From Flavobacteriaceae bacterium (GTDB taxonomy: Bacteria > Bacteroidota > Bacteroidia > Flavobacteriales > Flavobacteriaceae), in assembly GCA_030633285.1 (NCBI GenBank), contig DAOVTC010000010.1, positions 1 through 11,850 on the forward strand: 11,850 nt of DNA, written 5' to 3'. The notes beneath the pieces were generated by a model. It was not told the DNA's origin, made no database searches, and saw only the letters and a list, made by a program, of their open reading frames with translations. The position numbers and the translations under genes were made by a program. Every line of letters starts with the position of its first letter. Positions within the stretch are counted from its first letter, which is position 1. Shown here piece by piece: positions 1-7,616 of this stretch.

Positions 1-850
1 TATGCTTTGAAAAAAGACGGCTTCCAAACAACAATCCCACACAAAGTGTAAGTAATATCATAAAAGTAAAATTAGGTATAATAACCAATAACCTAAATGC
101 CAAAATTGCAACAACTCCACCTAAAATGTTGGCAACGATCATTACCATTCCTACTTTTGGATTTGCCAATGCTGGACTCATAGATAAAATGGCAATAAAT
201 GTTAAAATAAGTACACTTGACGATAATTTAAAAATGTAAAATAGTAAAAGTACTGGTAGTATGATAATTATGATTTGAACTGCATAAGAAAATCTTTCTT
301 TTTCTGTTTGTATTGATTCTTTTTGCTGTGCTTTTTCGAAAGCGATATCTGCATCCGATAAGGGGAAAACAAAAAAAACAAATTGTGTTAATATAAATGC
401 CATAAAAGCATTAAATACCAGTCTAATCGCAACATAACTTCCTATTGCACCAGAATCAATAGAAACAAAAGGAATGATTATTAAACTTATTAATAAAAAC
501 ACTTTGATCATAACTGGTAACTTATTTGTATAGTAAAGCCACAACAATGCTAATGCTAGAAGAGGCATAAAAACTAAGGTATAATCTAAAAATAATTCAC
601 TAAAAACAACTGTTAATCCAGTAATTAGAATTAAAGTTGTTATAAAACTAAACCCTTGTTTAAGAGTCAATGGTTTTGCCCCAGGAGCCATGTAGCCAAG
701 TGCCAAAACTGAAGTAAGATATGCCAGATCATAATTCATCAATGCAGTAATTGCAACAATAAAACTTGAACCAACAACATATCTTAAAACTGGAATAGAC
801 TCTCGCCAATTTATTTTATTTCTTGGTATGTAGATTGCTTTACCTAACAT
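1..850 (-). CDS. FUSC/DUF2955-type inner-membrane protein, 3' end outside the window
   Basis: Seen: an open frame of 283 codons starts with ATG at 848-850 and runs off the left edge. The protein is very hydrophobic. It has a first block of membrane helices at about residues 22-160 and a short polar, charged segment at about 165-187 (rich in Glu, Lys and Gln). A second membrane block at about 190-275 follows. The segment at residues 51-65, with GYMAPGAKP, resembles the Pro/Gly-rich loop of the fusaric-acid-resistance (FUSC)-like and DUF2955 families. Its start lies inside the end of the HlyD-type adaptor gene (11-base overlap), so the two are translationally linked. Known: DUF2955/FUSC proteins are encoded beside HlyD-family adaptors and are thought to be the inner-membrane part of efflux systems for aromatic acids or similar compounds. 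Inferred: the pump subunit of the adaptor. The substrate is unknown. The cytoplasmic C-terminal part, if any, cannot be judged. Confidence 0.75.
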   Translation of the reverse strand, partial: MLGKAIYIPRNKINWRESIPVLRYVVGSSFIVAITALMNYDLAYLTSVLALGYMAPGAKPLTLKQGFSFITTLILITGLTVVFSELFLDYTLVFMPLLALALLWLYYTNKLPVMIKVFLLISLIIIPFVSIDSGAIGSYVAIRLVFNAFMAFILTQFVFFVFPLSDADIAFEKAQQKESIQTEKERFSYAVQIIIIILPVLLLFYIFKLSSSVLILTFIAILSMSPALANPKVGMVMIVANILGGVVAILAFRLLVIIPNFTFMILLTLCVGLLFGSRLFSKH

Positions 851-1982
851 ATGATAACCAAGACATCAAACGGATTCTAAAAGAAGCAATGGCATTTAAA
901 ATAAAGCTATCACCAGTATAAACCACCACATCTACCTGACCTCCTAATCGAATTATATTTTTTAAATCTACATTGTTTTCTATGTTAATAATTACAGGAA
1001 AACGTTGTGGGTCTAACAACCATCCACTTTTTGATTGTATATCGGGTAAACCACCTTTATTGGTTTGATCTGTTGTTACACCATAGCCAATACTTCTAAC
1101 GATTCCTTTAAAAATTTTACCTGGAGCTATATCAAATGTAAATTCAACCTCATCATTTAATTGCATTAATGACAAATTATTTTCTTTCATATTTGCCTGA
1201 ATCCAAACATCACTAGATGAAATTAAAGTAGTTAACGGTTGTCCAGCAGAAACAAAATATCCTAAATCAATATCAAAACTTTCAATTACCCCATCCGTTG
1301 GAGCTAGAATTGTAGAAAACTCTAAATTTAATTGAGCCTGTTCTAATTTTTTAATTGCTGCTCTAATTTTAGGGTTATCAGGACCAGAATCTCCTAAGGA
1401 TTGTTTAGATCTTTCTAAACTTGCTTCAGCAGATGCAACTTGCTCTGTAGCTTGTAAAAGAGCTGTTTCTGATTGATCTTTATCTGCTTCAGATAAAGCA
1501 CCTTCATTTTCAAGCATCACTTTTTGTACTCTATTCCAATTACGTTGCGCTCTATCTAATTGGGCTTTTGCTACACCTAATTTTCCGGCTGATGATTTTA
1601 CAGAAGCTGAACTAGCAGCAATAGATTGTGTTGTATTATCAATATTTGCTTCAGCTTGAGCAATAGCAATTTCAAAAGGCCTTTTATCTAATTGAAAAAG
1701 TACATCACCAGCTTTTACTTTGCTATGAAGATTTACATTTATTTTAATAATATCACCAGAAACCCTTGCAGTTACAGGGGTTATCAATCCTTTAATTCTT
1801 GCCTGATCGGTATATGGTGTATGCCTGTCTGAAAGTATATACCAAATAAAGAAAAATGTAGTTACCAATAAAACGATAATTGTTACTTTTTTTATGGAGC
1901 TCTTTTCTTCTCTTTGAGCTTTTATTTTACTTCTCTTTTCAGGAATTTTTTCTTGGATTTTTTCTTCTTTATTATCTTCCAT
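840..1982 (-). CDS. HlyD/EmrA-family periplasmic adaptor subunit of an efflux system
   Basis: A 380-residue membrane-fusion protein. Seen: a charged cytoplasmic N-terminus (residues 1-31, nearly all Lys/Glu) and one membrane anchor at about 33-50. The YTDQARI segment at 57-63 is typical of EmrA/YibH-like adaptors. A first half-lipoyl domain spans about 66-100 (TARVSGDI, then VKAGDVLFQLD). An Ala/Gln/Glu-rich coiled-coil hairpin spans about 104-220, and the second half-lipoyl (APTDGVIESF, GYFVSAGQPL) about 227-255. A beta-barrel region and a C-terminal amphipathic tail ending in RLMSWLSYVR complete it. The length is normal for the family. It starts 11 bases after the upstream channel gene stops, and its last bases overlap the start of the FUSC-type gene. 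No Shine-Dalgarno is visible, which is usual for Bacteroidota. Inferred: it links the FUSC/DUF2955 pump to an outer-membrane TolC-type channel that is not in this window. Confidence 0.88.
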   Translation of the reverse strand: MEDNKEEKIQEKIPEKRSKIKAQREEKSSIKKVTIIVLLVTTFFFIWYILSDRHTPYTDQARIKGLITPVTARVSGDIIKINVNLHSKVKAGDVLFQLDKRPFEIAIAQAEANIDNTTQSIAASSASVKSSAGKLGVAKAQLDRAQRNWNRVQKVMLENEGALSEADKDQSETALLQATEQVASAEASLERSKQSLGDSGPDNPKIRAAIKKLEQAQLNLEFSTILAPTDGVIESFDIDLGYFVSAGQPLTTLISSSDVWIQANMKENNLSLMQLNDEVEFTFDIAPGKIFKGIVRSIGYGVTTDQTNKGGLPDIQSKSGWLLDPQRFPVIINIENNVDLKNIIRLGGQVDVVVYTGDSFILNAIASFRIRLMSWLSYVR

Positions 1983-1993
1983 AAAATGTTGTG

Positions 1994-2440
1994 CTATTGA
2001 TCTTTAGTTTTAAATTCTCTTTTCCAAATATACTGTACTACAGAAAACATAAATGCAGTTGACCATCCTATGAGTAATATACCATTTATTGCTTCAAATC
2101 CTGCTAAAATTCTATTAGTTGAGCTAATTGTGATTTCTCCATAGCCTAATGTTGTAAAGGTCACTAACGAAAAATAAATAGCTTTTTCTAAAGTTTCAAA
2201 TTCGGTAATACCAGGAAGAATATAAAATGTAAAAGCCCAAATACCAGATTCTATAAAATGTAATAACAGAAGAAAAAAAGCTGTAAAAATTAATAATTTT
2301 GGAGACTTTTTCTTGAAAGTATCTTTTGGTAATTGGTAATATTTTAAATATATATGATTTAACCAAAAGTTTGTTCCATAACCTTGAATAGTTACAGTAA
2401 TTCCTATTACAATTAGTCCAATGAAAATATTAATTAGCAT
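1994..2440 (-). CDS. Small potassium-channel-like (Ion_trans_2) membrane protein
   Basis: A 148-residue protein. Seen: membrane helices at about residues 1-20, 48-72 and 112-137. Between the last two is a pore loop whose filter reads TTLGYGE at 96-102, close to the TVGYGD signature of K+ channels. The final residues are charged and short, with no RCK/TrkA-N regulatory domain and no voltage sensor. Known: this is the layout of the two-TM pore module (PF07885), here with one extra N-terminal helix. Inferred: a tetrameric cation channel in the inner membrane, probably K+-selective, though the filter's Leu for Val and Glu for Asp leave selectivity untested. The frame is open upstream of the chosen ATG back into the terminator hairpin, but that stretch has no other usable start codon. 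It is the first gene of the run with the efflux genes, 11 bases ahead of the adaptor. Confidence 0.8.
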   Translation of the reverse strand: MLINIFIGLIVIGITVTIQGYGTNFWLNHIYLKYYQLPKDTFKKKSPKLLIFTAFFLLLLHFIESGIWAFTFYILPGITEFETLEKAIYFSLVTFTTLGYGEITISSTNRILAGFEAINGILLIGWSTAFMFSVVQYIWKREFKTKDQ

Positions 2441-2508
2441 GAAGGATATTTCTAAAATTGGAGATAAATGTAGTTTTTTAAATATTGATATCCAATAATT
2501 AGTATAAA

Positions 2509-2540
2509 AAAACCATCAAAAGCTAACTTTTGATGGTTTT
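2509..2540 (-). terminator. Strong intrinsic terminator after the first TlpA-like gene
   Basis: There is a perfect 14-bp inverted repeat (left arm 2509-2522, right arm 2527-2540) with a CTAA loop. Read on the minus strand the stem is followed by seven T residues, which is the arrangement of a factor-independent terminator for the gene ending at 2597. On the plus strand the T tract is interrupted, so activity in that direction is less likely. It separates the thioredoxin gene from the channel/efflux run and implies that the latter has its own promoter between about 2441 and 2508. I could not find a clear TANNTTTG box there. Confidence 0.85.
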
Positions 2541-2551
2541 AATAATTTTCA

Positions 2552-2576
2552 CCTAAAATCTTCGATTTGTTTTAGG
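2552..2576. repeat. Short inverted repeat between stop codon and terminator
   Basis: CCTAAAA at 2552-2558 is the reverse complement of TTTTAGG at 2570-2576, with an 11-base spacer. It sits between the stop of the first TlpA-like gene and the strong terminator. It may be an mRNA 3' stabilising hairpin or chance in AT-rich DNA. Confidence 0.3.
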
Positions 2577-2596
2577 ATTATATTTTATAATAGATA

Positions 2597-3607
2597 TTAA
2601 AGATCTAAACTATTAAATAATTCTTTTAATCTTGGGTCAGATGGTCGTGGAGCATCAGAATCTAAAATATTACCTTCTTTATCAATTAATATAAAACGTG
2701 GAATACCTTTTATATTATAAGCTGTAACAAAGTCGGAATTCCAATCTTTATCTGCCATAATTTGAATACCGGTTAAATTTTTATCCTTAACCATAGTCAT
2801 CCATTTTTCTTTGTGTTCCATCTTGTCAATAGATAAACTAACAATAGCAATTTCTTTATCTTTATATTCTTTATCAAGTTCTTTTAAATAAGGTATTTCA
2901 CGTTTACAAGGTGCACACCAGGTAGCCCAAACATCAACATAAACATATTTTCCTTTTAAATCATCTAAAGAAATGTTTTTACCACTTGTATCCGGGTAAT
3001 TGAATTTAGGTGATGGAGTCCCAGGTTTAAAGGCAGACGCCATAGCGTTTTCTTTTTCATAATTAGTTGTAAAAAATTCTAACATTCTTATATTAGCATC
3101 TTGCTCTTGTTTTAATACATCAGCGTCTAAGTCATCAGCATTTGCTAACATTTCATCTAATTTATTAGAAATATTTTTAATTTTTTCATCAAATTCTGGT
3201 TTTTCTAATACAAAAAGAACTTTAAGATTATTTAAATTTTCATCTTGTATAAATAAGAGCTTTTTTGTAAGATATTGATTAGTTCCTGATCCTTCTCCTG
3301 AGAATTCAACAGAGTTAGGAAATTCATTGGTGTCAAAATTTAAAGTTAAATCATATCCATTTTTTAAATAGATGAATGATTGCTGTTTGCCATCATTAAA
3401 ACCATGAAAACCATCAACTACTTTTAAGGTGTCACTAAAAGTTCCATCTTCATTAACTGTAATATCTTTTTTAAAATTTTTACCTAAAATAGAAAGTATT
3501 TCAGTACTTGAATTGGTGATTTTACCTTTCAAACTGACATAATCTTTAGGTTCTTTGTTACAAGAAATCATTGCAATTGTAACGAGTAATAATAGTAATT
3601 TTTTCAT
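2597..3607 (-). CDS. TlpA-like thioredoxin lipoprotein (short paralog, CAPC active site)
   Basis: A 336-residue envelope thiol-disulfide protein. Seen: a lipoprotein signal peptide at residues 1-15 with lipobox ISC and the lipidated Cys at 16. An N-terminal beta-rich domain at about 22-110 resembles the DUF4369-type domains in front of many Bacteroidota thioredoxins. A short charged helical linker spans about 115-190. The AhpC/TSA-redoxin (TlpA/ResA) domain spans about 196-336. That domain has WATWCAPC with the redox Cys at 231 and 234, and GIPRF with the cis-Pro at 303. Known: such proteins are anchored in the periplasm or outer membrane and reduce disulfides, for example in cytochrome c maturation or oxidative defence; the substrate here is unknown. 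It lies directly downstream of a longer paralog in the same orientation, but a terminator lies between them and it has its own -7 box. Confidence 0.9.
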   Translation of the reverse strand: MKKLLLLLVTIAMISCNKEPKDYVSLKGKITNSSTEILSILGKNFKKDITVNEDGTFSDTLKVVDGFHGFNDGKQQSFIYLKNGYDLTLNFDTNEFPNSVEFSGEGSGTNQYLTKKLLFIQDENLNNLKVLFVLEKPEFDEKIKNISNKLDEMLANADDLDADVLKQEQDANIRMLEFFTTNYEKENAMASAFKPGTPSPKFNYPDTSGKNISLDDLKGKYVYVDVWATWCAPCKREIPYLKELDKEYKDKEIAIVSLSIDKMEHKEKWMTMVKDKNLTGIQIMADKDWNSDFVTAYNIKGIPRFILIDKEGNILDSDAPRPSDPRLKELFNSLDL

Positions 3608-3635
3608 TTTTTTGTTTTATTTTTTAAAAATCGTA

Positions 3636-3643
3636 CAAATTTA
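3636..3643 (-). promoter_or_regulatory. Candidate Bacteroidota -7 box for the short TlpA-like gene
   Basis: On the minus strand the bases read TAAATTTG, matching TANNTTTG, 28 bases before the ATG at 3607. A matching TTG-type -33 element at the usual distance is not seen, so support is partial. A terminator just upstream (3726-3758) makes a separate promoter necessary, which favours this site. Confidence 0.45.
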
Positions 3644-3725
3644 GACTTTTCATTTGAATTAACATTATTTTATTGTTAAACAAAGCTTAAATGAATAAAG
3701 CATTCATTATTGTGTTAAGACGAAA

Positions 3726-3758
3726 AAAAGCCACTTTTATTACTTAAAAATGGCTTTT
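3726..3758 (-). terminator. Intrinsic terminator after the long TlpA-like gene
   Basis: A 13-bp stem (3726-3738 with 3746-3758) and a 7-base loop. The one imperfect pair becomes a G-U wobble in the minus-strand RNA. Reading minus, the stem runs into a seven-T tract. It lies just after the stop of the gene ending at 3780 and before the next gene's promoter, so the two paralogs are mostly transcribed apart. Confidence 0.8.
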
Positions 3759-3779
3759 ATAATTTAATTTAGAAAAATT

Positions 3780-5162
3780 CTATATTCCTAATTCATCAAA
3801 AGTCTCTATTAATTTTTTAGATGATGGGCGAGGAGCATTTGAACTTACAATATTACCTTCCGGATCAATTAGAATAAACCTTGGAATACCTTGAATACCA
3901 TAGTTAGTAACAAAATCTGATTTCCAATCGTTAGGAGCAAACAGTTGAATTCCGGTAAGTTCTTTTTCTCCTACCATATCGCGCCATTTATCATAATCTT
4001 TCTTTTTGTCAATAGACATGCTTATAAAAGCAATTTTTTTATTGTGGTATTTTTTCTCAACTTCTTTTAAAAATGGAATTTCTCTTTTGCAAGGTCCGCA
4101 CCAAGTAGCCCACACATCTACATAAACATATTTTCCTTTTAAATCATCAAGAGAAGTTGTACCTCCTTTGTAATTTTCATAATCAGTAAACTTAGGTGAT
4201 GGTTGTCCTTTACTTAGTTTAATTAGTTTGTTGTATTTTTCAGTAATGTCTTTTTTATGCTCTTCATTAGTTGAATTGGCCATAAAAATATCATAGTAGC
4301 TTTGTAAATTGGAAGTATAAGAAACTCCATATCTAGCTGATCCATATAATAATTGTTCCTTTATTTTAGAGCTTTTAACATCATTTGATACTGTTTTTAA
4401 AAATGCTAAATCGTGATCGATACTATCTTTTTTTGCTAAATCAGCAGCTTTTTTAGAATAGTATCTATTTAAATACATATTGTAATTATTTACAACAATT
4501 ATATTTTCATCTTCCAGATTTAAACCTTCTTCAAAGTCAGGAAAATTTGCAGAAACCTTGAACCCTTTAACTTCAGATACATAATTTTTATATGCTTCAA
4601 AATTGTTTAGTTGGTTAACCCATTTATAGGTGATAGACGCTTCTTCTAAAGTTTTAAAATTTGAATCTAAATCTTTTTGTTCGTTTAAGAAACTAGAGTC
4701 TACTTGTTTGATAGAGTCCATTTTATGAACAAAATCTTTTTCAGTTAGTGTTCCTAAATATTGATAAGCTCTTAAATCACCTAAACCTTCTTCATTTAAA
4801 TATTTTTGTGCCAGATAATTGTTTTCTACACTACCATTCCCTGTATATTTGATGGTTTCATCAAATTCTTGGGTATTTAAAGTTAAATTCAAATTATATC
4901 CAGGTTTTAAGTAAAAACTAGAGTTTTCATTACCGTACTTAAAAGAATAATATCCTGATTCAATATTTTGAAGTGTATCAGTAAAAGTTCCATCTTCAAG
5001 AACTATAACGTCTTTGATAACTTTTTCACTATTTCTGACAGAAATTTTCCCTCCGTCTAAATTTTCAATTTTACCACTAAATATAGCGTAATCAATAGGT
5101 TTTTCTTCCTTTGCACAAGAAAGAATAGATAATGCAATTGCTGCATAAAGTATTTTTTTCAT
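3780..5162 (-). CDS. TlpA-like thioredoxin lipoprotein (long paralog, CGPC active site)
   Basis: A 460-residue paralog of the next gene downstream. Seen: a signal peptide with lipobox LSC and lipidated Cys at residue 16, and a beta-rich N-terminal domain at about 24-112. A long, mostly helical, Lys/Asp/Tyr-rich middle region spans about 115-318. The redoxin domain at about 320-460 has WATWCGPC with Cys at 355 and 358, and GIPRF with the cis-Pro at 427. The redoxin domains of the two paralogs share long identical stretches (for example KGKYVYVDVWATWC and SLDDL), whereas the middle region here is about 125 residues longer. The CGPC motif is the classical thioredoxin form; the neighbour has CAPC. 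Inferred: an envelope thiol reductase anchored by lipid, with the helical middle giving partner specificity. The specific substrate is unknown. Confidence 0.9.
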   Translation of the reverse strand: MKKILYAAIALSILSCAKEEKPIDYAIFSGKIENLDGGKISVRNSEKVIKDVIVLEDGTFTDTLQNIESGYYSFKYGNENSSFYLKPGYNLNLTLNTQEFDETIKYTGNGSVENNYLAQKYLNEEGLGDLRAYQYLGTLTEKDFVHKMDSIKQVDSSFLNEQKDLDSNFKTLEEASITYKWVNQLNNFEAYKNYVSEVKGFKVSANFPDFEEGLNLEDENIIVVNNYNMYLNRYYSKKAADLAKKDSIDHDLAFLKTVSNDVKSSKIKEQLLYGSARYGVSYTSNLQSYYDIFMANSTNEEHKKDITEKYNKLIKLSKGQPSPKFTDYENYKGGTTSLDDLKGKYVYVDVWATWCGPCKREIPFLKEVEKKYHNKKIAFISMSIDKKKDYDKWRDMVGEKELTGIQLFAPNDWKSDFVTNYGIQGIPRFILIDPEGNIVSSNAPRPSSKKLIETFDELGI

Positions 5163-5186
5163 TTTGATGAGTTAATAATTAGTAAC

Positions 5187-5213
5187 CAAATATACTATTA
5201 AAAATGATTTCAA
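5187..5213 (-). promoter_or_regulatory. Candidate promoter of the long TlpA-like gene
   Basis: On the minus strand TATATTTG (5187-5194) matches the Bacteroidota -7 consensus TANNTTTG. A TTG (5211-5213) lies 16 bases upstream of it, slightly closer than the usual spacing of about 17-23. The -7 box ends 24 bases before the ATG at 5162. Confidence 0.55.
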
Positions 5214-5323
5214 TACGGGTAAGTTATTTTTTAACAAAACATTTACATATTTCTAATTAGAAAAGAAATATTGAACACGTTAATTTTATAAAAAATAAGT
5301 AATTTGCACAAAAATTAAAATAC

Positions 5324-6835
5324 ATGAATACTCACCATACTATTTCTGCTAAACAATTAGACTTATATATAATACAGGATATTATTTTTAGTAATAAACA
5401 AATAAAATTATCGCAAGAATCTCAAAATAATATTATAAAATGCCGATTATATTTAGATGAGAAAATGAAAAATAATGATAAACCTATCTACGGAATTAAC
5501 ACAGGTTTTGGGTCATTATATAATGTAAAAATAAGTAATAAGAATTTGACGAAGCTACAGGAAAACTTGGTTATGTCGCATGCATGTGGTACAGGAGAGG
5601 AAGTGCCAAAGGAAATTATTAAATTAATGTTATTGTTTAAAATACAGTCGTTAAGTTATGGATATTCAGGTATTCAGCTTGAAACAGTAAATAGGTTAAT
5701 TGATTTTTATAATAATGATATATTTCCTGTAATTTATACTCAAGGTTCGTTAGGAGCATCTGGTGATCTTGCACCTTTAGCTCACCTATCATTGCCTTTA
5801 ATTGGTGAAGGAGAAGTTTATTTTGAAGGAAAGAAATACAGTGGTGAAGAAATTTTAAAGAAATTTGATTGGAAAAAAATTAAACTTAAATCTAAAGAAG
5901 GTTTAGCCTTGTTAAATGGTACCCAGTTTATGAGTGCCTATGGTATTAATATGGTACTTAAAACCTATAAATTATCTTATTTAGCCGATTTAATTGGAAC
6001 ACTTTCATTGGAAGCATATGATGGTAATATTTCACCTTTCGATGAGTTGATTCATTTTGTTCGTCCGCACAACGGGCAAATAAAAACGGCAAAAAGAATT
6101 AAAGAATTTTTAAAAGACAGTGAATTAATTTCTCAACCAAAAGAGCATGTACAAGATCCTTACTCATTTCGATGTATGCCTCAAGTTCATGGAGCAACTA
6201 AAGATGCATTAAAGTATGTTGAAACAACGATGCTCACCGAAATAAATTCGGTAACCGATAATCCAAATATATTTGTAGATGCTGATAAAATTATATCAGG
6301 AGGGAATTTTCACGGTCAACCATTAGCATTAGCGCTTGATTTTTTAGGTATAGCTATTGCCGAATTGGGGAGTATTTCTGAAAGAAGAACTTACCAGCTT
6401 ATTTCCGGTTTACGAAATTTACCTCCATTTTTGGTTAAAACACCGGGATTAAATAGCGGGTTTATGATACCTCAATACACTGCGGCTAGTATTATTAGTC
6501 AAAATAAACAGTTAGCAACTCCTGCTTCTGTTGATTCAATAGTGTCGAGTAACGGACAAGAAGATCATGTGAGTATGGGAGCTAATGCAGCAACTAAAAC
6601 AAAAAGGATAGTTGATAATGTTCAAACTATATTGGCCATTGAACTGATGAATGCATCTCAAGCGTTACAATTTAGATCTCCATTAAAAACCTCACCATTT
6701 TTACAATCATTTATTGAGACTTTCCAAAAAGAGGTGTCATTTATTGAAGAGGATAAGGTTATGCATGATGAGATTATTAAATCTGAAGAATTTATTGATT
6801 ATTTAATTGTTGAAAGTGAAGAATTGTTTGGATAA
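5324..6835 (+). CDS. hutH: Histidine ammonia-lyase
   Basis: A 503-residue enzyme of normal family length. It converts L-histidine to trans-urocanate and ammonia, the first step of histidine breakdown, in the cytoplasm. Seen: YGINTGFG with the catalytic-loop Tyr at 56, and NLVMSHACGTG at 81-91, the HAL-type selectivity loop with Ser-His. GSLGASGDLAPL carries the MIO cofactor residues Ala145-Ser146-Gly147. Also present are LLNGTQ with Asn at 198, QDPYSFRC with Tyr 280 and Arg 283, SGGNFHGQP at 325-333, and QEDHVSM with Glu 413. The HAL-like SHACG loop and the QEDHVSM motif favour histidine over tyrosine or phenylalanine, but assignment within the HAL/PAL/TAL family from motifs alone is not final. 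The usual hutU, hutI and hutG are absent next to it: the gene stands alone between a divergent thioredoxin gene and a convergent DksA-like gene. Confidence 0.88.
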   Translation: MNTHHTISAKQLDLYIIQDIIFSNKQIKLSQESQNNIIKCRLYLDEKMKNNDKPIYGINTGFGSLYNVKISNKNLTKLQENLVMSHACGTGEEVPKEIIKLMLLFKIQSLSYGYSGIQLETVNRLIDFYNNDIFPVIYTQGSLGASGDLAPLAHLSLPLIGEGEVYFEGKKYSGEEILKKFDWKKIKLKSKEGLALLNGTQFMSAYGINMVLKTYKLSYLADLIGTLSLEAYDGNISPFDELIHFVRPHNGQIKTAKRIKEFLKDSELISQPKEHVQDPYSFRCMPQVHGATKDALKYVETTMLTEINSVTDNPNIFVDADKIISGGNFHGQPLALALDFLGIAIAELGSISERRTYQLISGLRNLPPFLVKTPGLNSGFMIPQYTAASIISQNKQLATPASVDSIVSSNGQEDHVSMGANAATKTKRIVDNVQTILAIELMNASQALQFRSPLKTSPFLQSFIETFQKEVSFIEEDKVMHDEIIKSEEFIDYLIVESEELFG

Positions 6836-6877
6836 AAAGTGCATCCTAAAACCTTCTCTAACTTAAAGGGTAATTGG

Positions 6878-7216
6878 TTAGCTCGCACAATGTACACAAA
6901 ACCTGCTATGAGGCATTAGTAAGATTCTTCCCAAAGGAATTTCATTATTACAACGCGCACATTTGCCAAAATCAGCATCATTAATATTTTGGTGAGCTAA
7001 TTTCAATCCTTTCAATTTGTTTTCGGCTTTGCGTAAAGCAGCTTCATTTATAGTTTTGTTATTTATAGCATCCATACGACTTATCCGACCAATAGCACAA
7101 TCAGGTGAAATGGGGCTTGTAAGCTCTTTTAATTCAATAATTAAATTTTTAGTATTCTTAATTTCTTGAATTATTCTTTCTTCAATTTCAATTTGTTCAT
7201 TTTGGTTATTCAACAT
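6878..7216 (-). CDS. DksA/TraR-type C4 zinc-finger protein
   Basis: A 112-residue protein. Seen: an acidic helical N-terminus (about residues 5-35), a connecting stretch at 34-50 with ISRMDA, a second helix at about 52-80, then a C4 zinc finger. Its ligands are Cys86-X2-Cys89 and Cys107-X2-Cys110, with PLGRILLMP between them. Two helices forming a coiled-coil hairpin plus this finger are the DksA/TraR fold. Known: members bind the secondary channel of RNA polymerase and alter initiation, often with ppGpp. It is shorter than E. coli DksA (151 residues) and its tip lacks a clear DXXDXA motif, so the same mode of action should not be assumed. Its ATG lies inside the last codons of the upstream membrane-protein gene (11-base overlap), so the two are one transcription unit. 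Confidence 0.82.
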   Translation of the reverse strand: MLNNQNEQIEIEERIIQEIKNTKNLIIELKELTSPISPDCAIGRISRMDAINNKTINEAALRKAENKLKGLKLAHQNINDADFGKCARCNNEIPLGRILLMPHSRFCVHCAS

Positions 7217-7589
7217 TTCTATTAGTATCTAGTTTTTTATCATCTAAAGGGTAAATTTCCATAAAATAGTATAATACACTCCCAATTGTTCCAATAAATG
7301 CAAGAATAAGTATCCACATTATTTTTTTTGTATTATCATTTTTTATATTATCACTTGCGTGGATAATATAATATATCATTAAACCAATTTTAATAATTAT
7401 TGCTAATAGTAAAAACAAAATAGCACCAAAAATTGATTTAAAAAATTCTACAGGGAATTCACCACTATTATTTTCTAACTCAGGAATTTGAGTAATTAAT
7501 ACAGTAAAAAAAGAAACAAAAAAGATTGCAATAAATAATATTGGGATGAAAGTTATAATACCAAGCCAGATTTTAGAAGATTTTTTCAT
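7206..7589 (-). CDS. PLDc_N-like small membrane protein
   Basis: A 127-residue protein with three predicted membrane helices (about residues 8-32, 50-77 and 89-110) and a charged C-terminal tail. The segment at about 87-110, with MWILILAFIGTIGSVLYYF, has the Trp, Gly and Tyr spacing of the phospholipase D N-terminal membrane motif (PLDc_N). Known: this motif also occurs alone in many small membrane proteins, without any catalytic HKD domain, and no HKD motif is present here. No enzymatic role is indicated. It is the first gene behind a well-formed promoter and overlaps the DksA-like gene, so the pair is probably co-expressed. I do not know its function. Confidence 0.7.
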   Translation of the reverse strand: MKKSSKIWLGIITFIPILFIAIFFVSFFTVLITQIPELENNSGEFPVEFFKSIFGAILFLLLAIIIKIGLMIYYIIHASDNIKNDNTKKIMWILILAFIGTIGSVLYYFMEIYPLDDKKLDTNRNVE

Positions 7590-7616
7590 ATCAGTTCAAT
7601 TTTAAATATATTTTAT

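Noticed and set aside
2441..2508. N-terminal extension of the channel gene, whose frame is open upstream
   Set aside because: There is no ATG, GTG or TTG in frame there, and the frame runs into the terminator of the upstream gene.
5271..5306. Promoter for hutH from TTG at 5271 and TAATTTG at 5300
   Set aside because: The -7 box is one base short of TANNTTTG, the spacing is too long, and it would leave a leader of only about a dozen bases.
6836..6877. Terminator between the convergent hutH and DksA-like genes
   Set aside because: Only a 4-5 bp stem can be drawn and there is no T tract on either strand.
7206..7589. Phospholipase D enzyme
   Set aside because: Only the N-terminal membrane motif type is present; there is no HKD catalytic motif.
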